Source of the DNA: Prosopocoilus inquinatus
Lineage: Eukaryota > Arthropoda > Insecta > Coleoptera > Lucanidae
Direction of reading: 5' to 3'
Assembly (NCBI GenBank): GCA_036172665.1
Contig: CM069876.1
Coordinates: forward strand, 1,860,001 to 1,924,000
DNA length: 64,000 bases
Shown here: piece by piece, positions 11,504-23,030 of the stretch
Numbering within the stretch: the first letter of the stretch is position 1
How the letters are laid out: each line of letters begins with the position of its first letter
Notes under the pieces: generated by a model
What the model saw: only the letters and a program-made list of their open reading frames with translations
What the model was told of the DNA's origin: nothing
Database searches by the model: none
Made by a program: the position numbers and the translations under genes

Positions 11504-13480
11504 TTTATTCGTACTTGGCCAATACAAGAAAGGATGTACATGTCAGTAACTACGTTAAGGAATTGTACTTAAGCAGAAATTTATCCTTAAGTCTATGAAT
11601 GATGTTGCCGTTAAGAAAGTCAGCAACGGAGTAGTATACATTATTACATAGAAATTGCTTAACAATATTCTTAAACCTATGCATGTCCAAGTCTCGTACT
11701 TCTTCGGACAATTTATTGTAAAGCTTGATACCCATATATACAGGCGAATGTTCAAATTTGGTGGTATGGTGTTTTTTCACAGAAAGAAAGTTTTTGGTTC
11801 GGGTGTTGTAATCATGAAAACAGCCATTTTTCTGAAATTCTGCGATGTTACTTTTGACAAAGACTAAACATTTAAAAATGTAAATAGCGGGAAGCGTTAA
11901 CAGACCAAAAGTTTTGAAAACATTTTTGCATGAGTCTCTGGGTTTCAGGTTGAAGATGAATCTCAGCAGTCTTTTCTGTGATAAAGACACTCTGCCACTG
12001 TTTGGAGCATTACCCCAGATAATTAGATTGTAAGACAGGCAACTATAAGCCATTGCAAAATAGATTTCGAGTAAATTGTTAGAGCTCAATGTAGATTTCA
12101 GTTGAGAGATTGCGAAGTACACTTTATTTAGTCGTCTGCAAACATAGTCAATGTGCTCCTCCCAGCTCAGCTGCTGGTTTAATATGTATGCCAAGGAACC
12201 TTGTGGTCGGTCGCGATTCAATTCGTTTGTTGTTAATGTTATAAACGTTACTGTTTGGAAATTTCCTGTTGAAGAATCGTATCACGACAGTTTTGTTAAC
12301 ATTTAAGATCAGTCCGTTTCTAAGGCACAAGTCACCGAACTGAGAGGAGACACTAGCGACTTTAAGATTAAGTTCCTCTGGAGTCCTCGCTGAGACAGCC
12401 ATTGACGTATCGTCAGCAAAGATGGTGATGTGGTCAGCTTTGACAAAATCGACCAAGTCATTAATATACAATAAAAAGATTAACGGTCCCAGCACGGACC
12501 CCTAGGGAACACCACTAGTTAGATCTTGGTTAGAAGACCGGACATTATTGACTTTGACGTACATTTTGCGTGCATTCAAATAGGATTCGATCCAACTAAG
12601 TATACTGCCTCTTATTCCTAAGTTATAAAGTTTTACACTTACAAAGCTAATATCCAAACAATCAAAAGCACGGGACAGATCAAAGAAAAGACCCGCAACT
12701 TGATGACCGTCATCAACTTGCTTGTAAATAAATTCCAAAAAATTCGCCGCAGCTTCCTCCGTCGATCTGCCCGTGCGAAAGCCGTATTGAGAATTACAAA
12801 GCAGGTTGCAGGCATTTATAAAATTAATTAATCTGTTGTACACAACTCGCTCGAATACTTTCGACAGGACACTGAGTATCGCGATAGGCCGATAATTATT
12901 AACATCTTGTGCGTCTCCTTTTTTAAAGACGGGTACCACTATGGCAGTCTTAAGTACTTTAGGGAATTGACCCAATTCCACTGACCGATTTATGATATGA
13001 GCTAAAGGAATAGAAATCAGGTTGATAATAACTTTTAACATACTTGCAGGGATGTTATCAGTTCCAGAACTGTTTTTATTTTTTAAATCTTTGACAATTC
13101 TTATCAACTCATCAGCGTCCGTTGGAAGAAACACGAATGTTTTTGGGTTTAATTTGCTTACAGTGCAATTACTAGGAGGACAGGTACCAAAACAATTTTT
13201 CAAGGCAATATCAGTGGCGGTAGAGAAGTGGTTCGCAAATAGCTCAGCAATTTCCAAGAGGCGTGATTCTAAAGTACCGTCAGTGGTTAAAATAATGTCG
13301 GTATTGCGTTTAGAGCGACCCAACTTTTCATTTATTATCTTCCAAGTCGTTTTTGATTTATCAATTGACTTCTCTATGATATTTTGGTAGAATTGTTTTT
13401 TTCGTTTCGTGAATTAATTTTTTGTATTGTTTCTTTTTGCTTTTCTTTTTTTGGTATTGATACGTTCTTAGTCTACTGTT
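11481..13480 (-). pseudogene. Non-LTR retrotransposon reverse transcriptase, broken
   Basis: This is the ORF2-like reverse transcriptase of a non-LTR element of the CR1/L2/Jockey group, read on the minus strand. Fingers-palm motifs are clear: NNYRPIAILSVLSKVFERVV, then FFDLSRAFDCLD, then the catalytic FADD (12420-12409), then FLGI and the thumb. The 5' part, including any endonuclease, is absent. An in-frame TAG at 12504-12502 sits where the family has Gln in GVPQGSVLGP, consistent with one CAG-to-TAG change. An extra A in the run at about 12180 shifts the frame into the C-terminal part (which continues to 11550), and a further shift lies near 13395. The 3' tail is the (TAA)n microsatellite at 11481-11503, as in CR1/I-type tails. 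Not functional as it stands. Confidence 0.9.
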
Positions 13481-13489
13481 GAAACAACT

Positions 13490-14370
13490 AAACCTTTAAA
13501 CTAAAAATATAGTGTCATTCAACGTAGTCTCCTCTTAAAATTAATACACTTTTTGCAGCGATCCTGCAACGTCTCTAATCCTTTCAAAAAAGAAAGATCC
13601 TTCTTGCTCAGCAAATCAGTCCTCCACCGTTTCTATTACCTCTTCGTTACACAAAAATTTATGTCCCTTTAGGCTTTGTTTTAATCGAAGAAATAGAAAA
13701 TAGTCCGATGGAGCAAGATCTGGCGAATAGAATGGGTGTTACAGTAACTTGTACCCTAAATCTCAAATTGAATTCATGGCGATATGTGACTTGTGTGCAG
13801 GTGCATTGTCCTGCAAAAACAACACAACTTTCGCTAGCAGCCCACGTCTTTTTTCTTCGATTTTCTCTCTTAGAGTGGTTAGTAATTTAGAATAATATTC
13901 TCCAGTTACTATTTGACCCTTTTCTAGATAATCAATTATAATCACTCCATGAATGTCCCAAAAAACTGAAGCAAGAACTTCTTCAGCTGATTTTCGGACT
14001 TGAAGTTTCTTAGGCCTTGGAGAACCACAATGTTTCCACTCCATCGATTGCTGCGTCGTTTCTGCGTCGTAAAAATGCACTCAAGTTTCATCCCTGGCCC
14101 CAAGACGATTCAAAAAGTCTGGATCTTCTTGGAAACGGCCACGGATTGAGCATGATGTTTCCACTCTTGCTCATTTTTGGTCGGCATTCAACCATTTGGG
14201 TATCCATTTTGCAAAAAAATTATTCATACCTAAATCGATGTGAACTTTAATGATGGCCGCATTTGTATGAAACCTTCAATGTCTCCGCTATATACTTCAG
14301 CCGCATTCGAGGGTTTGACAATATCATGCCATGAACAGAATCAATATTTTTGGGGTGGACACCGAAATTG
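13490..14370 (-). pseudogene. mariner transposase, 5'-truncated and broken
   Basis: Minus-strand mariner (Tc1/mariner superfamily, D,D34D) transposase. Readable pieces include VHFYDAETTQQSMEWKHCGS, DYLEKGQIVTGEYYSKLLTT and LQDNAPAHKSHIAMNSI, then the degraded third-Asp region and a C-terminus rich in Glu. The reading frame breaks several times. The copy stops abruptly at 14370, inside the codons for the conserved ISVSTP linker, so the N-terminal helix-turn-helix is missing. The other side abuts the non-LTR fragment, and the same junction recurs at 33776. Confidence 0.85.
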
Positions 14371-14375
14371 TATCC

Positions 14376-14412
14376 CTTGTATTTATTAGTCCATGTTTAT
14401 TGTGGAATAGGG
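14376..14412 (-). repeat. 37-bp inverted repeat, right flank of the TE cluster
   Basis: Reverse-complement partner of 11410-11446 with four mismatches. It begins 6 bp after the mariner truncation point. Confidence 0.6.
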
Positions 14413-14888
14413 ACCTGGTCTTCAACGAATAAACTACCACCTAATCTTGGAAAAAAAATCGTATATCGTAGAGTGCATAATCGATTTCTTATATTGCAAA
14501 AATAAAATGTCCGCATTAAGCCTGTTTTACATTATCATATAAACTGATACCAGAAAAAGGTATATCAAGTTTTAGGGTAGTGTAAAACAAAGTATGGCAC
14601 CATCAAATCGTATGGAAGCAGATGTGTTTGTATCCATTTCGTAACGTTATTTCACTACTATTTCTTGGTACTATTCTCTCGTAACTAAATTGGTCTAATG
14701 TAAAAACAGCTTTTATAGACAAGATCTAGTTTGTATTTGAAATATTTGTTAAACTGAAATGTCATATACCCGTTGGTGAAATCCTATGTTGGAAGATATT
14801 TTGAAAAATCTTAGAAGATACTTGGAAAGTAATATCTTCCATCCCAAGAGAGTATATTAAAATAAACTTTCCGAGTCCTTCGCTTGTA

Positions 14889-15109
14889 CAGTGTGGAACA
14901 AAATGATTCCCATCTAGTTATCTTTGCATTACCGATGTAAAAATACGAAGTGCCACTCTATGAAAATAAGGAAGGCAGTTCTTACCCTAATATCAAAATA
15001 TACATCAAAATTCATAATGTAAAGGGATGATATGAATGCAAAGTTGAGAAAATGTACTTGCAAGAGAATTTTAAATATAACTACTCGAGAATCATTTTGT
15101 TCCACAGTG
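14889..15109. mobile_element. 221-bp MITE, TA target duplication
   Basis: The left end reads cagtgtggaacaaaatgatt and the reverse complement of the right end reads cactgtggaacaaaatgatt. TA flanks both sides (14887-14888 and 15110-15111). There is no coding. The structure fits a non-autonomous Tc1/mariner-type element. Confidence 0.8.
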
Positions 15110-15344
15110 TATCTTAACGCTTCTATCGTTAATCACAGCACCTGTATAGTTCAATTTTTTCTTTCCAAGATTAACTGGAGGTAGTTTTGTTGTAGAAAAC
15201 TCGATACTTTTGTATCTAGCAACCGAGAACCTGACGTATTTCACTTTTGGTTGCAACCATCTTAACAAAACTGTAAACTCTTTTATTCTAATCTATTCTA
15301 TCATCAAATCTATTATAAACAAAAGTGCTTTCTTTCTTAGATGT

Positions 15345-15620
15345 ATCGATTCATGATATCGATACTTTATAAAGTATCGATATTCATAATATCGATTAGG
15401 TACCGATACAAGACTTGTTTAATCCAGAAAAAAGATTTAAATTGAGGTTTGAATAATTATGTAATAAAATACAATGAAGATACAATTTTATTGCCTGTAC
15501 AAAATAAATTAAATTACAAATTTTCACTTAGTTAAATAGTAATTTGTTATTCGATCCACCGACATATCGGAAGACAAAGTATCGATTATTAAATATTGGA
15601 CATCGGCCCTTAAAGTTTCG
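15345..15620. repeat. ATCGAT cluster with a 28-bp perfect palindrome
   Basis: At least five TATCGAT or close variants occur at 15345-15412, and more at 15540-15620. 15356-15383 is a perfect 28-bp palindrome with axis in tttataaa. The right edge, read in reverse complement, is tagtgttgggctatac, which resembles hAT termini, so the block may be the two ends of a hAT-like element with CGATA-rich subterminal repeats. CGATA is also the core bound by the Drosophila boundary factor BEAF-32. Any such role here is speculation. Confidence 0.5.
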
Positions 15621-15639
15621 ATACGTATAGCCCAACACT

Positions 15640-17670
15640 AGCTCCAAGAAAACAAGGAAAGAGAGACTTTTCACATTTAATGAGATACGTTAAGTGAAAG
15701 GTTAAAAGACAAAAAAAAAATACTTAATGTGATGGAAACCTTTCTCTGCTTCAAATCTGAGGTGTGTTGTCGAAAAACTGAAAGGTTCATTAGTTTAGAC
15801 AGCAGATAAATTATGCACGTGCGTATTTGTAAATGCGGTATTAAATTGGACAATTTTAATTTATGGAATAGCAGTGATGCGGCATTATTTGCCGTTTTAA
15901 TTATTAAAAAATGCTGTATTTGTGTCGTTTTATCGTGAAACTAGCCGGAGCGTCGAAAACTCTCGCATTTATAACACTGCCAATAAAATACAAATTCGAA
16001 ACGATAAAAAATGAGGAGAGTCTAATTAAAAAACATTATAAATTGCAAGGCGCAGGTATAGGTAACGAACGCGTTTTAATTAAAAATGGCAACGGCAATG
16101 TTTATGCCGTTTTTAATTAAACAATTTAACGCAACAACAAGATACATTATATATTTATACGTATACATTACAGCACGTGTGAGACCGTATTTAAATTTAA
16201 ACAGTACACAAAATGTGACACGGCATTATGAATATTAAAAAACTTTAAGCGTTGAAAATTTCAATGCAATTTACATATTTGATGAATGCTTTGTATTTTA
16301 ATTACGGTATAATATTTAATTCAAATTTTCCGTACAATTAAATACACGTAACAGCACACACAATAAAGAGTTATGACAGCATTTCATTACTGGGAAACGG
16401 ATTTTATGTTCAACATTTTCAAACACAATTTATAGAAACATGTTTTACTTTCAATTTTGTTACTAAATATTGCACGTTCACGTACTACTATTAACATCAA
16501 TTTATCATTGTATTTAACGCATTTTCGAAACCTTTTTTTATGTGCCATCAATTTTGTAAACAAAAAAGAACTTATTAGTAATTATTTTCTTTTTAATTTG
16601 TGGAGCAAGAAATAGTAACAGAATAATCGACAAAAATTATATCTGCGAACACTTTTTTACTTTATGTGATCAACTATGCATACTGCGACGTTATATCAGA
16701 ACTTGATTTGTTATTAGTAAATCAACAATTACAAGAAAAGAATGAACGCATTATTTTGCAAATACATATTTCTAGGTAATATTACTATTAATTACTCAAT
16801 CATGTATAAATGCATTTTCCTTGATTTTAATTATGAAATCTTATTCATTATATACTTATGTATAAGCATGATTTATTATTACTGAATCAATTAGCAGTTA
16901 GAAAAAAATAGAGTTATTATTTTGCAAACCGTTCATTGCACAACATTTAAATTGTAGGTTTAATTATTTACCCAGAAATTAACGTAAAATACATACGTAT
17001 ATAGTAAACAGATATGTTTCAAACCTTTGAAACTAGTATGGTTTTGACATCGAATTATAAATAATTGAAGATATGCTGTTAGTAAGAAGCAACGTGTGTA
17101 TTTCAAACAAACAATTTATAAATGAAAATATGATTATTTACCCATTAAGAAAAAAGGATTCTCTTTTTCTTTTTGGTCTCGTACGTTATGAATGGTAGCA
17201 TAAATGCAATACGTAAGTTTTAAGTTATGTTGGGTTCGGTACATTCATATACAAAGTTATTAAGATCAATTTCTTATTATAGTAATTGAAAAAAAGAAGC
17301 ATTAAAATGCAGTAAGTATCGCAAAAAAAAATTCCGAGAAATTATTATAAAGTAGTTGAATTTAGATCAAAAAAATATTGATGAAGATGAAATGCATTTG
17401 TAAATTAATATTATATTTTTTAGGTTATATTAGTTCCCTGCGATTTGCAAAATACTAAACATCTGACTTTTTGTCTATTTTAATTGATGAAGTCCTTTTG
17501 ATTTTGATTGTATTAGTTACGTACGTCGTAAGTATACGTTATAAAAGGAACGAGGAATCCTCAAAATTTAAATCTTTTTATGCTGATAAGACATATAATT
17601 GCAGGAAAATCTGCTACTAACTCTTGAAATTAAAAAAAAAGTAATAATTCCTTCTTCTGAGAAACAACGA
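15640..17670. other. AT-rich intergenic stretch with TTAATTAAAAAYGGCA palindrome
   Basis: No gene is recognised. At 16076-16121 the arms ttaattaaaaatggca and tgccgtttttaattaa face each other, and a related block (tgccgttttaattatt) lies at about 15889. The repeated TTAATTA cores look like homeodomain-type sites in conserved non-coding DNA, but conservation cannot be judged from one sequence. Confidence 0.35.
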
Positions 17671-17675
17671 ATATA

Positions 17676-18135
17676 CAGTGTGTCCATGGATTTTCTGCAA
17701 TGGCAGAGTGACATGTAATTTTGATGTATTCTTCATTGTTTCAATTGCTTTAAGTCTTTCCTTTATTAAAATATTGAAACCGTAATTAAGCTGGCGATAT
17801 AATAAGAAAATCTTTATTAATTTTAAATATGGGGAGGTAAAATTATTCAATGTAACCCTCGTCCACCTCTACGCATTTTTCGTCTGTATCTAAAATCCCC
17901 GTTCAACAATCCCCTCTACCTAAATTCCCTATTCAGGTTTCTTAATGTGCTAATTTCTATTTCACTAATTATCGTTGGTAATTTTTCTTTTAAAATTTCT
18001 AAATTTATACCATGGTCATTGTATTTGTTCAAAATATCCGATCCATCGTCCAAGCAACTTGGTTAACAAGCCATAATTTAATTAAATTTGTTCAATGTGC
18101 AGGACATCCACCCCGTTGAAAATAAATGTTTTCCA
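17676..18135 (-). mobile_element. Tc1/mariner-superfamily element, right-truncated copy
   Basis: The left end cagtgtgtccatggattttc follows TA and matches the element at 44744-45500 throughout the visible length. On the minus strand the remnant of a transposase C-terminus can be read in pieces (GRWIGYF, then EILKEKLPTI, then KCVEVDEGYI). The same internal deletion joins GRWIG directly to the C-terminal part in both copies. This copy loses similarity near 18135 and lacks the right end. Confidence 0.75.
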
Positions 18136-18139
18136 AATT

Positions 18140-19930
18140 CACAAATTCACACTACCACAAGGAGTTAAAATTTATTTCTATTAGAACCATCATTTTTCCC
18201 TATATGGCTCGATTAGATTTTGCTTGCCAATATATGGCTTCGTTATCTCTATGGATGAATTTAAATTTAAATCTTACTCCTTTTAATGGTCTGACATAAA
18301 CGTACAGACGCCCATGTGTGCGTATTCCTCCACCATTGTGTGTAGGAAATTGAGAAATTCGGCGATGCTTTCGTTATAGCTTAAGATGGAATCTGCCTCA
18401 AAAAAATAACGAGCCTTGCGTGGAAGCACACAAGACATTGTTGTTACATGCTGCGTTTGAAATTGAGACTGAATTCGTGTTGATGCAGGACATCTCAAGG
18501 ACACACCTTTATTACAAGGTAATTCCCATGGGAGCTCTAAATTCGTGTTTTGTATCGATCTAGCTGTTCGATTGGTTCCACCCATATTTCTGCAAAAAGT
18601 GCATTTCACCCAATTATACGAACGAATATAAGTGCAGCATAACAACACAGTATGGCACCAACAATTAAGTCTGACTTTGAAAATAAGGAATCAAGGTTAG
18701 GTAACACTGACAATGTGATGCTAACGGAACGTTTTTGCTGAAAGATGCCTGATTCTGCCAGACTCTGACTGGAGGGTCTCCATCCTGAATAACAAAATAA
18801 AAGACGAAATTTTTAATAGTTATGAGAGATTAATGGTTGATGAGCATTTCTTTCATACATATTTTTCTACGTCTTAAACTTTTTAAAATTGTTCTGTGTT
18901 ATTTTAGTGACCAATTAGCTCTATTTGTTGATCGTAGATTTTGTTGCGTAATGTGGTAACTCTCGAGGTTTGGGTCCTGAAGGAATGTAGATCCTCCAAC
19001 CCTTGCGTCAGAATAACCAAAAGGACTTATTGTTTTTATGTATGTATATATAAGACCCAAGATGTCCAAGAGAGTCAAATCAACACTCCACGTTTGCACC
19101 TCTTGTGTGAATTCAACCCTCGTTTGCTCACAAATGCCAAATAACAACTGTTGTTAGCACATCAGCATTCAGAATCTCGTTTAAGATTTTGATTTAAAAT
19201 TTATTGCTCAGTTTTAAAATAATAATAAGAAGTAACTGCTAGCGCACAAGCCATATCTTATTACCATGTTTACAGTGAATGATTTATATTTAATTTATAA
19301 TCTACAAATGTATTGACGATTCGACTCCAGCAATCCTACGTTGATAAATAAAAGGCAACATGCAGGTTGACACTAGGGATATTTCATTGAGCTGTGAAAT
19401 ATGGTGGTCAAATCTAATTTTCTAACAAGTCAGTTGGTATTAAAACATTGTCAAATGTCAACCGTAAATAAATGTTTGGAAATAGTGTTTACATACAAAG
19501 ATTTGGAAGTTTCCAGTAATTGAATCAACATGTAAGTATAAATTTAGATTAATTTGCAATTTAGAATGTGTGTAACGTAAATTTCTCCTCATGATTAAAC
19601 ATATTTAGTTTTTCCGAAAACACTCGCAAATTATAACCTAACTTACCCTCGTATTCCAAAATCGACTGTTCCCTTTTCCTATTTTAAATAAAATGAAAAT
19701 ATAATTTTTAAACTAAGCAAACAATTGTCCAAAAAATTCAACTTCAACAATTTGTACTTTTGTTTTAAACTGTTATTGTTCATTTTACTCAATGATTGTC
19801 TTTTTCAGGTACAGGAATACTTTTAGTCAGCATTGAAGTAACATTCCCCACTTGATTTCAACACAAAGTTTCTTAAAAAGTCTGAAGATCAATTTTGAGA
19901 AGTTTGCTGTCTAGAGGATAAGAACTTGCC
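18140..19930. other. Unclassified stretch with two open frames of unknown meaning
   Basis: The minus strand is open at 18283-18648 (121 codons, several Cys) and 18899-19147 (82 codons). Neither shows a domain I recognise, and neither has a clear start context or splice context. They could be remnants of an unknown element or chance. Nothing else is seen. Confidence 0.25.
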
Positions 19931-19935
19931 AAAGA

Positions 19936-20156
19936 TGCCTCGCTGTTCACCCTCGATGTTTAGGTCGCACTCGATACCGCAATATCACCTCGATGTAAAA
20001 CGAACGTACAGTTTTAAATAGAACCGTTCATATCGAAGATGCGCGCTGCTATTAATCTTCGATATGCGCGGCTGTATTTAAAACTGTACGTTTGTTTTAC
20101 ATCGAGGTGATATCGCGGTATGGAGCGTGATCTAAACATCGAGGGTGAGCAGCCTC
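19936..20156. repeat. Near-perfect 220-bp hairpin
   Basis: Two arms of about 100 bp (19936-20040 and 20055-20156) face each other across a 14-bp loop (gcgcgctgctatta). Arm landmarks are caccctcgatgttta, gatatcacctcgatg-like blocks, cgtacagttttaaata and tatcgaagat. Only scattered mismatches are visible. No target duplication is evident. It may be a foldback MITE or a hairpin-RNA locus. Confidence 0.85.
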
Positions 20157-20159
20157 TTC

Positions 20160-21860
20160 GACATGTTCGTAACCTTATACGCGGTTTCACTGTCACTTTG
20201 TCACTTTGACAGGTATTTCTTGATAAATACTCAACATAAATTATTGTTCTTTCCCATAACTTCCTTTCTACTTATCTAGACATACATATTTTGTTTAAAT
20301 TTTGTATTTATACCAACATAATGCAACAGGTGGCGTGTTTCTAATTTATGAACAAATTACACGTAAGTAATGCGAAGTCAATGAGGGACACGCTGTATAA
20401 CGTCAAGAAAACTATAGATTAAAATAGGTCTTGCATAATAGTGAATAGTATGTTTGTGATTACTGCGCTAAACATTTCAATTTTGCACAGAATTTTATTC
20501 CTAGGCTTCTCGTACTGCAACTTGCTAGATCTGATTTTTATTTGATCACCTGATATAGTTGCGTATCTGATATGATAACCTGTCAAGTACTTTACTTTAC
20601 TTCTTATTATTGGGTAACGATTAAGTTGTATGTCAAGATTTGATATGCGCATTTCCGTCATGTAAACATCGTCTATTTTCAAAGTAAAACTTTTAATTTG
20701 GTGCACATTTGAAAGAAGAGCAAAAATGCTATTACGTGCCTTCGTTAATTAGATTAAAGTTGAAACTTCAGCCAGTGATAGTTACGGATTGCAGACGGGA
20801 CTGACTGTCAGGGTTGAACTAAACATTACATCAAGGATTGAGCAATATTCTGACGGGGGGCAAGGGTGTGTTTGATATATCGTGATGGCAGTAAGACATA
20901 TTAATAGTTATTAGTCAAGTCTGCGAGCATGCTACATTACTATTGATTACAACTTGTACCAACGCTCACGCGAGGCCCCACATTGCGCCAAATCTAAACT
21001 AGCGCCAACTAATTACAAGTTGCTACGTCCCAGTGTGAACCGAACGCGCGTGATGTACTTATCAAAATAACAAAACATTTGAGAATTGTCGGCGTGTTGT
21101 ATTTTTTAAGCGCTCGCCGTAAATAAAAGAGCGACATAAAACAAACCGGCAATTAACCCACATTTTTAAATTTTATGTTTTGGTTAATCGTAAATTATTG
21201 CGTTATATATTTCTGGGAACCGTAAAACTTAAATATGTATAAGGTATCGGCCTTTTATCGGTCGTATCTACGCAGTTTCATGTCACGTTTGCTGTATTTT
21301 AAACATGAGGCGGGGTAATAAAATGAAAAATTTACTAAACACTTCCTACTTATTCAAATCGGTTACTGATTACATTTGCGAAATTAGCCGTCCACTCTTT
21401 ACACCACTGCATCATTATGTAGGCAACAACAGGAAAATACTAAAAGTGTAATATACTGATAGAAAAGAGTAATAAAGTTATTAAGCTTGCCGAGAGTCTC
21501 GGGATGTATAAACTTTTGCTTACGTGATATGAATAGAAATTAGTGAAAATCAACATCTTTGTTGAGCTTAAATAAATTTTACAGAAGAATATAAATATGT
21601 ACCTACCTACTTTGCCCTCTGTTGCTTAACTGATCCGTATTTTGTTCGGCTCTTGAAAAAAATCATTAAGAACTTATGTTCAGTTATCCCTTGACGTAAC
21701 CACCAGAGTTGTAAACGAATGTGAAGATGATTTCGATTTGTTGAAATACATCAAGAAACTTACTGAGAATAAGTGGTTGGCTCTTAACTGTGAAGTAAAA
21801 TTATTTCTACTCTGGTTAAGTTTTTTGTCTTATGTTCGAATAAAAAAAATGTTGGCTAGT
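20160..21860. other. Intergenic stretch, no gene recognised
   Basis: One minus-strand open frame of 95 codons (20419-20706) shows no recognised domain. About 20930-21070 is somewhat GC-richer. I see no repeat structure. Confidence 0.4.
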
Positions 21861-23030
21861 TTTTTGTTTGTTTGAATATTATAGACAAACAATACTATCT
21901 GAGAACGGAGTTACAATAAACATTCACTCACCATTGGTTAGGTCTCTCATTCCCAATGTTCTTTCTTTCTTTCTCGATTCCCTGATCGCAACAGGCGCTG
22001 AGGATAAACGTCTTAACTTCCGGGCATCGCATTCCAATTCGACAAGGACCATGCAAATTATAAGTAATCCTTTACGTGTGTCTATTCAGTATTTATTCCA
22101 CTTACCGGGGCCGTTTCCCGGCCCCACCCGCTCTAGCGGCGAATCTAGAAGCTGTAGCTCCCTCCCAATGATATTGGACGCTTGAGAAGTCGTCCTCGCG
22201 CGTTGACTTCTTATCTTCGCATGCATCAACCCCACATTCACCTGTGAATATGAAACCCACCCCTCCCGATGGATATTAGCATACCTTGCCTCCCAATTAT
22301 ACGTTCTCAGGATCAGTTGATGTCATCGACTGCGTGAGTGGCAAGCACCACTCCGTTCTGGTCCAATGACATCATCATGTCAGACCTTACTGGATAGTTC
22401 AATGCTATCACCTGGTCAGGAATGCAATTAACCGAATTCCCACTTACAATGAATGCCGGTACAGTGCTCTTCATCGGTGCTGCTTGCACACCGCGACAAG
22501 GGCCCCGATACCGTATGCTGGTGCACGGTACCATCCTCTGGCCAACGACCCGGATCGCGTCCCGGACAATATTGTGCTACCAGAATACCTCCGCATAACC
22601 TCATGACCCTCAGACCGCATTGCCATTCGTCAGAATGTACCGCCCTAACACTTCTGCCAGAACATATCATCTCGGGTCATATTCTGCAAGCACCCTCTAG
22701 TTCATGTCCGGCAACATACGGCGGCCACCACATACAACACATCTCTAATAAACTATCGCCTCCTCAAGGCTAATATCTCGTGGACAGCCCTTATCAAATA
22801 TCCACTACATATTTTAATGACCTTCACGAGCCCGACTTGCGTTCACTGTCCGCGCCAACCATCGAGAGACTGTCGTTTTTCTTCCGTTTCTTTCCTGCTT
22901 AGACTAAACGCGCCCCCATATCATATTACCAAACTAATAACAAACAAACATGCTCGTGCTTCACAGATATCCCGAGAATGCATAAACGAGCAGGAGAACG
23001 TATATCAACTTTTTCTATAAGAAGGCCCTA
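21860..23030. other. GC-elevated block of unknown nature
   Basis: Composition changes sharply compared with the AT-rich surroundings, most clearly at 22100-22900, with GC-rich words such as ccggggccgtttcccggcccc. Open frames exist on both strands (21868-22185 plus, 22453-22773 plus, 22313-22534 minus), but none shows a domain I know. It could be an exon cluster, an old retroelement, a GC-rich noncoding RNA or foreign DNA. I cannot decide. Confidence 0.35.

Noticed and set aside
14514..14718. Possible MITE with ctgttttacatta ends
   Set aside because: The inverted repeats are short and imperfect, and no target duplication is visible.
18283..18648. 121-codon Cys-containing frame as a host exon
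   Set aside because: No recognised domain or convincing splice borders, and it lies next to transposon debris. Listed only as unclassified.
20014..20196. Open frame within the 220-bp hairpin
   Set aside because: It is explained by the palindrome and has no protein-like features.
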